Shown here in pieces: positions 50,719-58,656 of a stretch of DNA of 64,000 nt; position 1 is the first letter of the stretch, and the number at the start of each line of letters is the position of its first letter. The stretch is from JAAFHB01 sp038236995 (lineage in GTDB: Bacteria; Bacteroidota; Bacteroidia; Bacteroidales; Prolixibacteraceae), in the NCBI GenBank assembly GCA_038236995.1, contig JBBRZE010000017.1, forward strand, positions 1-64,000. The letters are read 5' to 3'. Both the position numbers and the translations under genes were made by a program. Below the pieces are notes generated by a model, which was not told the origin of the DNA, searched no databases, and was given only the letters and a program-made list of their open reading frames with translations.

Positions 50719-51774
50719 ATGAAATTCTACAAATTTATTTTATTTGCCTTCGTTGCAATGGCATTCAACGCTTGTAATCAGAGCCCGGCAAAAAAAGAAG
50801 CGAACACGAATGTAAGTTACTTCCGGGGTATTCAATTCAGTGAAACGCCATGGGATACAGAGAAAGGCGCTCACCCGCTTACTGCTGAGGAAGCCAAAAC
50901 AATTAACAATTACAAGTTTACCTATAACGAAAAGAACCAGCTGGTTTCAGTTGAATTCAATAGGAATAATGTACTGCTCGATTATTCGTCGTTTGGAGCT
51001 GCAAGAATTACCTATACCTATGAAGGTGACAAACAGCTTAAACATTTTTTTGATGATAAGGGTGCAGCTACAAAAAATGGCGGAGCATCAGCCTTTGAAT
51101 ATACCCTCGATGAATCAGGGATGCGGATTGCAATGCGTTTTTTAGATGAAAGTGGCGCCCCCATTGAAAACAGAAACAAAATTCATAATTACAAGTGGGC
51201 AAAGATGGATGACGGAATGATCCAGGAAGTGCGATTCAATTTGGCTGGTGAAGATGTGGTGATGAATGAGTTTTGCCCTTTCCATGAACTTCGTTTTTCG
51301 TATGATGCAAAAGGTTATGCAACCCGTGTTGCCAATTACTCTGCAGATACACTCACCAATTGTACAGCTGAAAACTGTGGCGACATTGGTGTTTCGTATT
51401 TTCAGTTAGATAACAATGAACATGGCGATGTCTTAAACTTTTCGGTTCATAACACATTCGGACAACTGTCTAATTTATACTGGGGCTGGGCAAAACGGGT
51501 CAGTGTGGTTGATCAGAATGGATACGTATTGGAAGAAACACAGTTCGATCAGGACAATGAATACCTGGGTGGCAAAAATGTTCCGGTTACAACATCAGTA
51601 TATGACGAACATGGCGCTGTGATCAAACAGAGCGCAATGGATAAAAACAAAAATGTGATCAACGATCCGGGTAATGGTGTGGCTACAACAATCTATAAAT
51701 ACGATAAGGAAGGGCGCAGGACTGAAACATTGAAATACGATAAAAATGATGTTTTAGTTGTTACTAAAGGTTAG
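50719..51774 (+). CDS. Lipoprotein with RHS/YD-like beta repeats, unknown
   Basis: This 351-residue protein has the lipobox AFNACNQSP near 19. The body shows repeated short beta units of the YD type: FTYNEKNQLVSVEF, ITYTYEGDKQLKHF, FSYDAKGYATRVAN, VYDEHGAVIKQS and YKYDKEGRRTETLKY. These resemble RHS/YD repeats but are too few for an Rhs toxin, and no C-terminal toxin domain is present. It is probably a periplasmic or surface protein. It lies 21 bp upstream of the rhodanese lipoprotein gene. Confidence 0.62.
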   Translation: MKFYKFILFAFVAMAFNACNQSPAKKEANTNVSYFRGIQFSETPWDTEKGAHPLTAEEAKTINNYKFTYNEKNQLVSVEFNRNNVLLDYSSFGAARITYTYEGDKQLKHFFDDKGAATKNGGASAFEYTLDESGMRIAMRFLDESGAPIENRNKIHNYKWAKMDDGMIQEVRFNLAGEDVVMNEFCPFHELRFSYDAKGYATRVANYSADTLTNCTAENCGDIGVSYFQLDNNEHGDVLNFSVHNTFGQLSNLYWGWAKRVSVVDQNGYVLEETQFDQDNEYLGGKNVPVTTSVYDEHGAVIKQSAMDKNKNVINDPGNGVATTIYKYDKEGRRTETLKYDKNDVLVVTKG

Positions 51775-51795
51775 TTTTAGAAAACTTAAGAAATC

Positions 51796-52845
51796 ATGAT
51801 AAAACACTTTAGAACATTCAATCAGGCAATTGTATTTATAATGGCACTGTTCCTGGTATCCTGCTCAGGAGGAAACCAGAAAAAGCAACAAGCGGCAGTC
51901 TCACCCGTTCAAATCAGCTCAAACACAGTAGCAGTAAACGACGAATCACAGAAGCTGCTCAAATACCTGGAGGAGACGGGCGATTACGTGAACGGAAGGA
52001 ATTTTCCATCGCTAATTAAAGCTTCGGCAGTTAATAAAGAGCTTGGATCTAATATTCATATTATCGATTTAAGAGACCCAAAAGCTTTTGCAAAAGGACA
52101 TATTAAAGGTGCTGTAAATGTTGAGTTCAGCAAAATCCCCGATTATTTTACAAACACCATCAAACCTTTCGGATACAGCAAGATTGTAATGGTTTGTTAT
52201 GCAGGGCAAATAGCGAGCTACACCACATCACTGTTACGCTTAATGGGATATGGGAATGTTTATGCACTTCGTTGGGGAATGAGCGGCTGGAATAAAGATT
52301 TTGCAAAAGATTCGTGGCTGGCAGCTGTTTCTGATAAGTTCGAAAACCAGTTGGAATTGACAGAGAATCAAAAAGCTCCGTTGAGCGACTTTCCGCTGAT
52401 GAATACCGGCAAAACGACAGGAGAAGAAATCATGGCTGCTCGTTTTAAAAATGTGTTTGCTGAGGGATATGCCGATGCATTCACTTCGGCTGAAAAGGTT
52501 TTTGAGCAACCCAAGAACTTCTATACGATTAATTACGAGCGGAAAGACAAATATGATGCGGGACATATTCCGGGAGCTGTCCGTTACAAACCAAATGGCA
52601 CACTTGGAATTGTTTCCGAAATGGAATCCATTCCTTCAGGTAAAGAAGTGGATGTATATTGCGGTACAGGACATAACTCAGGATTCGTAACGGCTTATCT
52701 CCGTTTATTTGGCTACAATGCAAAAACGTTAATGTACGGAAACAATGCATTTATGCACAAAACGATGGTGGAGAAAAAGGAAAAACTTTCGTGGCTTCCG
52801 TTTACTGAAGCCGAAATTGACAATCTTTCGTATGTGAAAAATTAA
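51796..52845 (+). CDS. Lipoprotein with two rhodanese domains, both with a catalytic cysteine
   Basis: This 349-residue protein has the lipobox FLVSCSGGN near 23. The first rhodanese domain (about 80-175) has the active loop VCYAGQIAS, preceded by IDLRDPKAFAKGHIKGAVNV. The second (about 225-330) has the loop YCGTGHNSG, preceded by DKYDAGHIPGAVRYK. Both keep the Cys that carries persulfide. It is likely a periplasmic sulfur carrier or thiosulfate/cyanide sulfurtransferase. It converges, with a 1-bp gap, on a minus-strand set of rhodanese and YeeE/YedE genes, a setting that supports sulfur trafficking. Confidence 0.88.
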   Translation: MIKHFRTFNQAIVFIMALFLVSCSGGNQKKQQAAVSPVQISSNTVAVNDESQKLLKYLEETGDYVNGRNFPSLIKASAVNKELGSNIHIIDLRDPKAFAKGHIKGAVNVEFSKIPDYFTNTIKPFGYSKIVMVCYAGQIASYTTSLLRLMGYGNVYALRWGMSGWNKDFAKDSWLAAVSDKFENQLELTENQKAPLSDFPLMNTGKTTGEEIMAARFKNVFAEGYADAFTSAEKVFEQPKNFYTINYERKDKYDAGHIPGAVRYKPNGTLGIVSEMESIPSGKEVDVYCGTGHNSGFVTAYLRLFGYNAKTLMYGNNAFMHKTMVEKKEKLSWLPFTEAEIDNLSYVKN

Positions 52846-52846
52846 T

Positions 52847-53323
52847 TTAAATTGAATCATTTTCCAGCCGGACTGTTGTGTCGGGCTGGAAAATGTATTT
52901 AAAAGCTTCCGGATTCACTTCGGGAGCAAGAATAAAAAGTTTTTTAAAACCAAGCTGATTTAGGATCACCCAGGCTTTTGCTGTTGTTGAAACGTCTGTG
53001 GAATAAAGAATAATTTCATCCTTCGATTCTTTAAAAATTGTAAGGTTCGTCTTTTCTAAAAGATTTTCAACCGGAATATTGATTGAATTTTTAATCCGGA
53101 CAGAATCGAACCCGCCCCCACTTCCCAAATTAATGACCAGGTATTGCGTATTCAGCGATTTCAATTGCGTCAAAGTAATAGAATTACTGTTGTTCTGTGC
53201 CGCTTCAACCGCCTTTCCCGGATCTTGTCTGAACAGATTCGGATTGAAGCTTCGGACAAGGACCAAAACCATAATGATGATTAAAAAAAGGAATACGTAT
53301 CGGAGATTTTTTAATTGTTCCAT
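52847..53323 (-). CDS. Membrane-anchored rhodanese-like protein without catalytic cysteine
   Basis: This 158-residue protein has an N-terminal membrane helix (YVFLFLIIIMVLVLV). The rhodanese-fold part is QYLVINLGSGGGFDSVRIKN and SINIPVENL, then EIILYSTDVSTTAKAWV. The loop where rhodaneses have Cys (CxxGxRS) reads YSTDVSTTA, with no Cys. It is therefore likely a binding protein rather than a sulfurtransferase. It is the third gene of a minus-strand set with the split YeeE transporter. A 38-bp hairpin lies within its last codons. Confidence 0.72.
   Translation of the reverse strand: MEQLKNLRYVFLFLIIIMVLVLVRSFNPNLFRQDPGKAVEAAQNNSNSITLTQLKSLNTQYLVINLGSGGGFDSVRIKNSINIPVENLLEKTNLTIFKESKDEIILYSTDVSTTAKAWVILNQLGFKKLFILAPEVNPEAFKYIFQPDTTVRLENDSI
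52858..52895. terminator. Strong hairpin at the convergent rhodanese gene ends
   Basis: CATTTTCCAGCC-G-GAC pairs with GTC-G-GGCTGGAAAATG across TGTTGT (16 bp, one mismatch). It lies inside the C-terminal codons of the minus-strand gene, 13 bp past the stop of the plus-strand gene. It could end the plus-strand message, though the following T run is short. Confidence 0.55.
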
Positions 53324-53340
53324 TTTATTTGAATTCAGTT

Positions 53341-53952
53341 TTATTCGCAGCCTCCGTCCAGTTTAGATGCCTGAAGATGTTTTGCGTTAAAATAATGTAT
53401 CTTTAAGCTATCGGGCAAACTGTTGATCTGAGTGAATATCTTGCGTGCACCGAACCGGTTCTCGAACAGCGCATTCTCGCGCGGAGTTATATTCTCACCT
53501 TCAAACTGACTCAGCATTACAATCTTGTACCATTCGTTAAGGCCACCTTTCATAACAAAATTATTTCCGTAACCCAGGCCAGTACTGATTGTCCAGGCAT
53601 AGCTGGCAGTCTGATCGCCATTCCCGTAATAGATATTTTTTAATCCCTTCTGATTTAAATAGATTTCCCATTTGGGATTTGAGAAATCATTAAATGGAAT
53701 ATTAATTGAACCGGGAATATTGAAAGCCTTGAATTGTTCAGCACTCCGCACATCGATCAATTGAACGGTCGTGTCTTCGTTATTGACGAAACGGGCAACC
53801 TGATCAACCGAAAAATAAATGTCATCGGAAACTGATTTTGAAAGTAACTCGTCCGGTTTGAGCCGAAATGACCTGGTGGTATTAAAAGGTAAGAAAGCCA
53901 TAATAATGCCAACTCCAATTAACAGGATTGAAAATTTTATCCGTGCATTCAT
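53341..53952 (-). CDS. Rhodanese-fold protein with degenerate active loop and terminal GGCE
   Basis: The start is placed at 53952, giving 203 residues (MNARIKFSILLIG); an earlier in-frame start at 54045 lies inside the upstream gene. A membrane anchor is present (ILLIGVGIIMAFLPF). The rhodanese fold shows VQLIDVRSAEQFKAFNIPGS, but the active loop is YYGNGDQTAS where a Cys is expected. The protein ends GGCE, a lone C-terminal cysteine that might accept persulfide instead (speculation). It is 10 bp after the YeeE-like gene and so is co-transcribed. Confidence 0.75.
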   Translation of the reverse strand: MNARIKFSILLIGVGIIMAFLPFNTTRSFRLKPDELLSKSVSDDIYFSVDQVARFVNNEDTTVQLIDVRSAEQFKAFNIPGSINIPFNDFSNPKWEIYLNQKGLKNIYYGNGDQTASYAWTISTGLGYGNNFVMKGGLNEWYKIVMLSQFEGENITPRENALFENRFGARKIFTQINSLPDSLKIHYFNAKHLQASKLDGGCE

Positions 53953-53962
53953 TGTTATCGGT

Positions 53963-54565
53963 TTAAATTTCAGAAGTAATTTCGGGACGGCTGAATCTTT
54001 TTTCCGCAAGTTCTGCCAGCCAGAATAAGAATATGGCAGCAACAATCAGCATGAACGTGAAAACGCCTGTTGAAACGCCCATCCATTCATCGATCCGCAT
54101 CTCGCCTTTATAATTTCCAAGGAAAATCGTCTGAATATAGGGGTAGGTCTCCGCAAATAGAAAAGCTCCGGCTAATCCGCCCAACAAAAAGATCATCGCA
54201 TCTATTTTCCCGATTGAGAGGGCGCTGATCCCAGTTCCGGGACAATACCCACCCATGATAAATCCGGCACCCATGATGACACCGCCAATGATCGCTGCAT
54301 TCATATAATAGGGATTCACATAGACCAGTTTAAGGTTTAATAAACCGAAGAAACTGAGCAACTGCGAACCAACCAAAGCAACAATAGCGGCTGTAAAAAA
54401 TACTTTTAACACTGTTGTGTCGTAACCATAAAACATTCCGGCTAACCGGCGGCTTGATGAAAACCCGGCTTGCTCAAGGGCAAAACCAAATCCTAGTCCT
54501 ATGAAAAGGGCGATCAGGAGGTTTAACCATTCCGGAAATTCTGAAAGTATTGAAAGTGGACCCAT
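53963..54565 (-). CDS. YeeE/YedE family sulfur transporter, half-length (GGYCPGTG half)
   Basis: This 200-residue membrane protein has about six hydrophobic segments. Family motifs are GFGFALEQAGFSSSRRLAG near the N terminus and MGGYCPGTGIS, whose Cys is conserved in YeeE/YedE proteins. YeeE (TsuA) of other bacteria imports thiosulfate using such Cys residues. Here the usual single long protein is split into two half-size genes, this one and the next upstream (54610-55122). The rhodanese-like genes follow, consistent with a sulfur-uptake and hand-over module. Confidence 0.88.
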   Translation of the reverse strand: MGPLSILSEFPEWLNLLIALFIGLGFGFALEQAGFSSSRRLAGMFYGYDTTVLKVFFTAAIVALVGSQLLSFFGLLNLKLVYVNPYYMNAAIIGGVIMGAGFIMGGYCPGTGISALSIGKIDAMIFLLGGLAGAFLFAETYPYIQTIFLGNYKGEMRIDEWMGVSTGVFTFMLIVAAIFLFWLAELAEKRFSRPEITSEI

Positions 54566-54609
54566 TGTTTAAAGGATTGAATGATTGATGAAAATAAACT
54601 ACCGAATTT

Positions 54610-55122
54610 TTAAATCCAGAGACTGCGAAAAAACCAGGCGAAAAGATACGCCGATCCGAAAATGGCAATCATGGTTACAAAACCAGCTACAGAAAGAACC
54701 GCCATGCCCGAAAGTGCGGCACCACTGGTACATCCGCGGGCAAGCTGAGCCCCATAGACAAAAAACGCACCTCCAAGAAAAGCAAAAAGCAGTCTTTTCT
54801 TATTGGTGATTTTTGGTGATTTTTCAACTTTGAATTTTAAACGGTGTGAGATAGCTCCCGAAATAAAACCGCCCAGTACCATTCCAAAAACTTCGAGTGC
54901 CAGCCAGTTTTTCAACGGGCTTTCACCATTCTCGAAATACTTACTATAATAGGACGATTCCATTGCATGATCTTTATCAACCACACCAACAATTGCCACC
55001 ATCGCATATTTAATACCCCCGCTGGCACCAAGTCCGCGCCCCGAAAGGAACATGGCAGATAACAGCACTAATCCAAGAAGTGTTCCCGCCACATAGGGGT
55101 TCATATATTTTCGTCTTTCCAT
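54610..55122 (-). CDS. YeeE/YedE family sulfur transporter, half-length (ARGCTSG half)
   Basis: This 170-residue membrane protein carries the second YeeE/YedE motif, GAQLARGCTSGAALSGMAVL, with its conserved Cys. About four membrane helices and a periplasmic or cytoplasmic insertion (SSYYSKYFENGESPLKNW) precede it. It is the first gene of the minus-strand set, 44 bp before the other half. The two probably pair to form one transporter. A start at 55104 (MNPYVAGTLL) is an alternative to 55122. Confidence 0.87.
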   Translation of the reverse strand: MERRKYMNPYVAGTLLGLVLLSAMFLSGRGLGASGGIKYAMVAIVGVVDKDHAMESSYYSKYFENGESPLKNWLALEVFGMVLGGFISGAISHRLKFKVEKSPKITNKKRLLFAFLGGAFFVYGAQLARGCTSGAALSGMAVLSVAGFVTMIAIFGSAYLFAWFFRSLWI

Positions 55123-55328
55123 CTTTGAATAAATTTACTAATTATTTAGATGCTGACTAATAAGACAATTTAGTTGCATGGTTTGTTCCGAAAAGAATTT
55201 AAACGGGTAAAGCGGCTATCAGAATATTCAATAAAGAAACGGAATAAAGTTCAGAATGCACCAAACTACAAATTATGAATCATTTACATTCTTATACAAA
55301 CCTGCTTAGAATGTTATACTTTGTTAAT

Positions 55329-55373
55329 AATCGGTCTTTATGGACCGATTGACTGGCAGAATGTTTAATTTTG
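55329..55373 (+). promoter_or_regulatory. Inverted repeat and -7 element upstream of the OmpA-like gene
   Basis: AATCGGTC and GACCGATT form an 8-bp inverted repeat across TTTATG (55329-55350). TAATTTTG at 55366-55373 is a -7-type element 16 bp further on. The repeat may be an operator. Confidence 0.45.
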
Positions 55374-55411
55374 CAATTGTTATTACTATTTAAAATTAAA
55401 AAAGTGAGAAT

Positions 55412-56278
55412 ATGAAAACGAAATTAATGGTTTGCTTACTCGCATTTATCATGATTGAATCGTGTGTCAGCTCCCGAAAATATAAAGAACAGGTTAGTCA
55501 GGCGGCACAAGAGAAATCGGCACATGAAGCTACAAAGCAGAATCTGGATAAATGTGCCAATACGGTAATTGTTGATGATAAGAAAATTGCAGATCTCCAG
55601 GCAGAACTTGCTTTGGCGCAAGAACAGAATACCTTTCTGAAGCAGAACAGCTCTCAGGCTTTGAAACAGCTTGAAAATCTGTCTGTAATATCGAATTCGC
55701 AAGCTGAAAGCATCAAAAAGTCGATGGAAAACATGGGAATGAAGGATAATATGATCTACAGTCTTCAGACATCGCTTGCACAGCGCGATTCATTAAATAT
55801 GGCGTTGGTAATGAATCTGAAAGGTGCCATCGGCAATCTTGACGATAAGGACATCAATATCAAGGTAGATAAAGGGGTCGTTTACATTGATATCTCTGAT
55901 AAGATGCTTTTCAAAAGCGGAAGTTACAATATTACAGACAGGGCCAGCGAAGTTTTGGGTAAAGTGGCCATGGTGTTGAAAAATCAAAAGGACATCGAAT
56001 TTATGGTTGAAGGGCACACCGATAATATTCCATTCAGAAGAGGTGAGCTGCTTGATAATTGGGATTTGAGCGTCAAGAGGGCAACTTCTGTGATCCGCGT
56101 ACTTCAGGAGAAATACGGTTTAAATCCTGCCAAGATGACCGCCGCAGGCCGCAGCGAATACCAACCTTTAAGTGACAACGAAACTGCAGAAGGCAAAGCA
56201 GCCAACAGGAGAACACGCATCGTGATCCTTCCACAGCTTGATCAGTTCTTTAAACTATTAGAGCGACCAACAAGGTAG
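55412..56278 (+). CDS. OmpA-family lipoprotein with coiled coil
   Basis: This 288-residue protein has the lipobox MIESCVSSR near 18. A coiled-coil region at 25-135 has heptad-like Leu/Ala patterns (IADLQAELALAQEQNTFL). The C-terminal OmpA peptidoglycan-binding domain (about 150-270) contains VEGHTDNIPF, LSVKRATSVIRVLQEKYG and ANRRTRIVILPQ; the Asp and Arg that bind diaminopimelate are present in NIPF...R. It likely tethers the outer membrane to peptidoglycan. A terminator follows. Confidence 0.9.
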   Translation: MKTKLMVCLLAFIMIESCVSSRKYKEQVSQAAQEKSAHEATKQNLDKCANTVIVDDKKIADLQAELALAQEQNTFLKQNSSQALKQLENLSVISNSQAESIKKSMENMGMKDNMIYSLQTSLAQRDSLNMALVMNLKGAIGNLDDKDINIKVDKGVVYIDISDKMLFKSGSYNITDRASEVLGKVAMVLKNQKDIEFMVEGHTDNIPFRRGELLDNWDLSVKRATSVIRVLQEKYGLNPAKMTAAGRSEYQPLSDNETAEGKAANRRTRIVILPQLDQFFKLLERPTR

Positions 56279-56302
56279 GGCATTGATATTAATTAAAATA
56301 TT

Positions 56303-56330
56303 AAAAAGGGGACTTAGGTTCCCTTTTTTT
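56303..56330 (+). terminator. Terminator of the OmpA-like gene
   Basis: AAAAGGGGAC pairs with GTTCCCTTTT (one G-U) around TTAG and ends in a T run, 25 bp after the stop. Confidence 0.85.
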
Positions 56331-56336
56331 ATGGGG

Positions 56337-56384
56337 TTGAATCATTGCAGAGACAAGGCATGCCTTGTCTCTACAATGATTCAA
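56337..56384. repeat. 48-bp near-perfect palindrome, REP-like
   Basis: Centred on GGCATGCC at 56360/56361, the arms match over 24 bp with one mismatch. The core is AGAGACAAGGCATGCCTTGT. Similar AGAGACnnn palindromes, such as the degenerate one at 45566-45593, are dispersed repeats in many Bacteroidota and cyanobacterial genomes (from memory). Confidence 0.8.
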
Positions 56385-56463
56385 TAATTACTTCTCCCTG
56401 AAAAAGAATATCTTTGACCCCTATTCTTCAAAATGAAGGATTCAAATTAATTACAGATCAAAG

Positions 56464-57858
56464 ATGACTTTTTCAGAATTAGGGATTAACGAATATATAA
56501 TCCAGGCGCTTCAGAACAATAAAATATCCATACCAACAGATATTCAAAAACAGGCGATTCCGCATATCCTCAGCAAAAAACAGGATTTAGTGGCCGTTGC
56601 ACAAACCGGGACAGGCAAGACAGCGGCATTTTGCTTGCCGATATTACAATCCATCGATCCTATGTCGCCTAAAATACAGGCATTGGTACTGGTTCCAACA
56701 CGTGAGTTGGGACAACAGGTTGCACGGGAATTTTTTCTCTTCTCCAAATATTTACCACGTGTATTTGCCGAATCGGTATATGGTGGTGCACCTATCGACG
56801 AACAGATACAGAACCTCAAACGCGCGACACATGTAGTGGTTGCGACTCCCGGCCGGCTGATCGACCTGCTCGAACGAAAAGCACTCAGCCTCGAAGACCT
56901 TAACTTCCTGGTATTAGATGAAGCCGACGAAATGATAAAAATGGGTTTCAAAGCCGAGATAGATGAGATTCTAAAATCGTGTAAGGAAGGTATTACGAAG
57001 TCGTTGTTCACCGCAACAATGCCAAAAGATGTCAGACAACTGATTAAAGAATACCTGGGCGCCGATGCAGTAGAAATACGCATCAATGAAGAGGAGTTGA
57101 TTAATCAGAAGATTGAACACCAATTCGTTGTTTATAAAAAAGGGATGAAGCTTGAGTATTTGAAAGCTTTATTGAATGCCCGCACAGAGCAGCGCGGAAT
57201 TTTGTTTTGCCGGACCAAGATTGCTGCCAAACGGTTATCAAAACAACTGGCTGGTTTTGTGGTATCGGCTGATGCCATTCATGGCAATCTCAACCAGGAG
57301 TCGCGTGAAAAAGTGATGCGTGGTTTCAAAAATGGCAGAATCAATTTACTGATCGCTACTGACATAGCAGCACGGGGAATCGATGTAAAGGATTTGGATT
57401 ATATCATTCATTACCATCTGGCCGAAAAGGCAGAGCAATATACACACCGTAGCGGAAGAACAGCGCGTGCCGGGAAATCAGGCCTCTCGGTGAGTTTTGT
57501 GAAAGAGGATGAGATGAATGAAATAAACGCTCTTGAGACGCAACTCAACATTCAGTTTACAGCTTTGCAGGTAAAGGTCGCGCCCGAATTGCAGCCCGGC
57601 CCGCCAATTACTATTTATATGAATATGGGATACGGCCAAACTTTTGACAAAGAGAGTTTAAAAGACTTTCTGGTCGAAGAAGCCGGACTCGATCGGATCG
57701 ATATCTATAATGTTGTCGTTGAAGAAAACCGTTCCTGCTTTAATGTCCCCCCCAAATACGAGCAGCAGATCTTTCTAAATTTGAAGGGGATGAAATTTGC
57801 CCATCGAAATATGAAGCTCACACTCGACGAAGCAAACAGCAAACGGAATATTTATTGA
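56464..57858 (+). CDS. DEAD-box RNA helicase with DbpA-like RNA-binding domain
   Basis: This 464-residue protein has all core motifs: Q motif (IPTDIQKQAIPHIL), I AQTGTGKT, Ia PTRELG, Ib TPGR, II DEAD (VLDEADEM), III TATMP, IV GILFCRTKIAAKRL, V ATDIAARGIDV and VI HRSGRTARAGKSG. The C-terminal 75 residues form a DbpA-type RRM (ITIYMNMGYGQTF, LDRIDIYNVVVEENRSCFNV). It fits the DeaD/CsdA-type helicases that help ribosome assembly and mRNA turnover. TATCTTTG at 56409-56416 is a possible -7 element. Confidence 0.95.
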   Translation: MTFSELGINEYIIQALQNNKISIPTDIQKQAIPHILSKKQDLVAVAQTGTGKTAAFCLPILQSIDPMSPKIQALVLVPTRELGQQVAREFFLFSKYLPRVFAESVYGGAPIDEQIQNLKRATHVVVATPGRLIDLLERKALSLEDLNFLVLDEADEMIKMGFKAEIDEILKSCKEGITKSLFTATMPKDVRQLIKEYLGADAVEIRINEEELINQKIEHQFVVYKKGMKLEYLKALLNARTEQRGILFCRTKIAAKRLSKQLAGFVVSADAIHGNLNQESREKVMRGFKNGRINLLIATDIAARGIDVKDLDYIIHYHLAEKAEQYTHRSGRTARAGKSGLSVSFVKEDEMNEINALETQLNIQFTALQVKVAPELQPGPPITIYMNMGYGQTFDKESLKDFLVEEAGLDRIDIYNVVVEENRSCFNVPPKYEQQIFLNLKGMKFAHRNMKLTLDEANSKRNIY

Positions 57859-57860
57859 AA

Positions 57861-57913
57861 ATATCGGCAATTGGGGAACAATATCATTACATTTGTTCCG
57901 GAGTTGCCGGTAT
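57861..57913. terminator. Long imperfect hairpin between helicase and CheB-like genes
   Basis: ATATCGGCAATTGGGGAACA and TTGTTCCGGAGTTGCCGGTA form two paired blocks (CGGCAA/TTGCCG and GGAACAA/TTGTTCC) with internal bulges. TACATTTG (57888-57895) in its loop fits a -7 element for the next gene. Confidence 0.5.
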
Positions 57914-57937
57914 TAATAATTCATAAAGAGACTGTAT

Positions 57938-58543
57938 ATGAAAGATCTGAAAATAAAACGTGCTGCAAATGATTTTCCCGTTGTTTGTGTAGGCGGTTCA
58001 GCCGGTGGTCTCGATGCCTATATCCGCTTGCTGCAAAATTTGCCAAAGGATATGGATGTAGCTATCGTTATTGTTAATCATGTAAGAACATTGACGACCA
58101 TGCTCCATGAGATTCTTCCACGTTATACAGATATGCCGGTTGAGTTGATCACAGAAAAATTGGATATTAAACCGAACCATGTATTTATCATTCCGGAGCA
58201 ACGCGACTTGCACGTTCTTAACGATGAGTTTCGTCTTAAGCCAATTTCAAAGCCCCGTGGTTGGCCCGATGTGATCACCGTTTTCCTGCGTTCGATGGCA
58301 CAAAACTGGGATGGTAAAATCATTGCTGTGATTGTCTCCGGTTATGATGGCGACGGAGCAGAAGCACTCTGCGAAATAAAGAAAGTGGGAGGTATCACCA
58401 TCGCACAAAAACCTGTAACAGCAACCCAGCCAGATATGCCTGAAACCGCAATAGCAAGCGGATGTATCGATTATATACTTTCACCGGAAGATATCGCACA
58501 ACGAATTATTAAAATTGCACACTCAGATAAGGCAAAGAACTAA
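57938..58543 (+). CDS. CheB methylesterase domain protein without receiver domain
   Basis: This 201-residue protein consists of a CheB-type esterase domain only. The catalytic triad is Ser21 (VGGSAGG), His48 (VIVNHV) and Asp139 (SGYDGDGA). There is no N-terminal receiver domain and no chemotaxis gene in the window, so it is an orphan, probably not a chemotaxis component. Similar stand-alone CheB domains occur with PAS/methyltransferase sensory fusions. It sits between the DEAD-box helicase and a methyltransferase-like gene. Substrate unknown. Confidence 0.87.
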   Translation: MKDLKIKRAANDFPVVCVGGSAGGLDAYIRLLQNLPKDMDVAIVIVNHVRTLTTMLHEILPRYTDMPVELITEKLDIKPNHVFIIPEQRDLHVLNDEFRLKPISKPRGWPDVITVFLRSMAQNWDGKIIAVIVSGYDGDGAEALCEIKKVGGITIAQKPVTATQPDMPETAIASGCIDYILSPEDIAQRIIKIAHSDKAKN

Positions 58544-58656
58544 TATTAATGAATGTTGCCTGTTTAAAATCAGTAAAGCCAAACCGGAAAGCAAATTGTT
58601 AAAGAATGTGATGCCCTGACAAATTCACAAGCATCTCATTTAACATTTTTGCAGCC

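Noticed and set aside
50719..51774. Rhs toxin
   Set aside because: Too few YD repeats and no C-terminal toxin or immunity gene; a signal peptide with lipobox is present.
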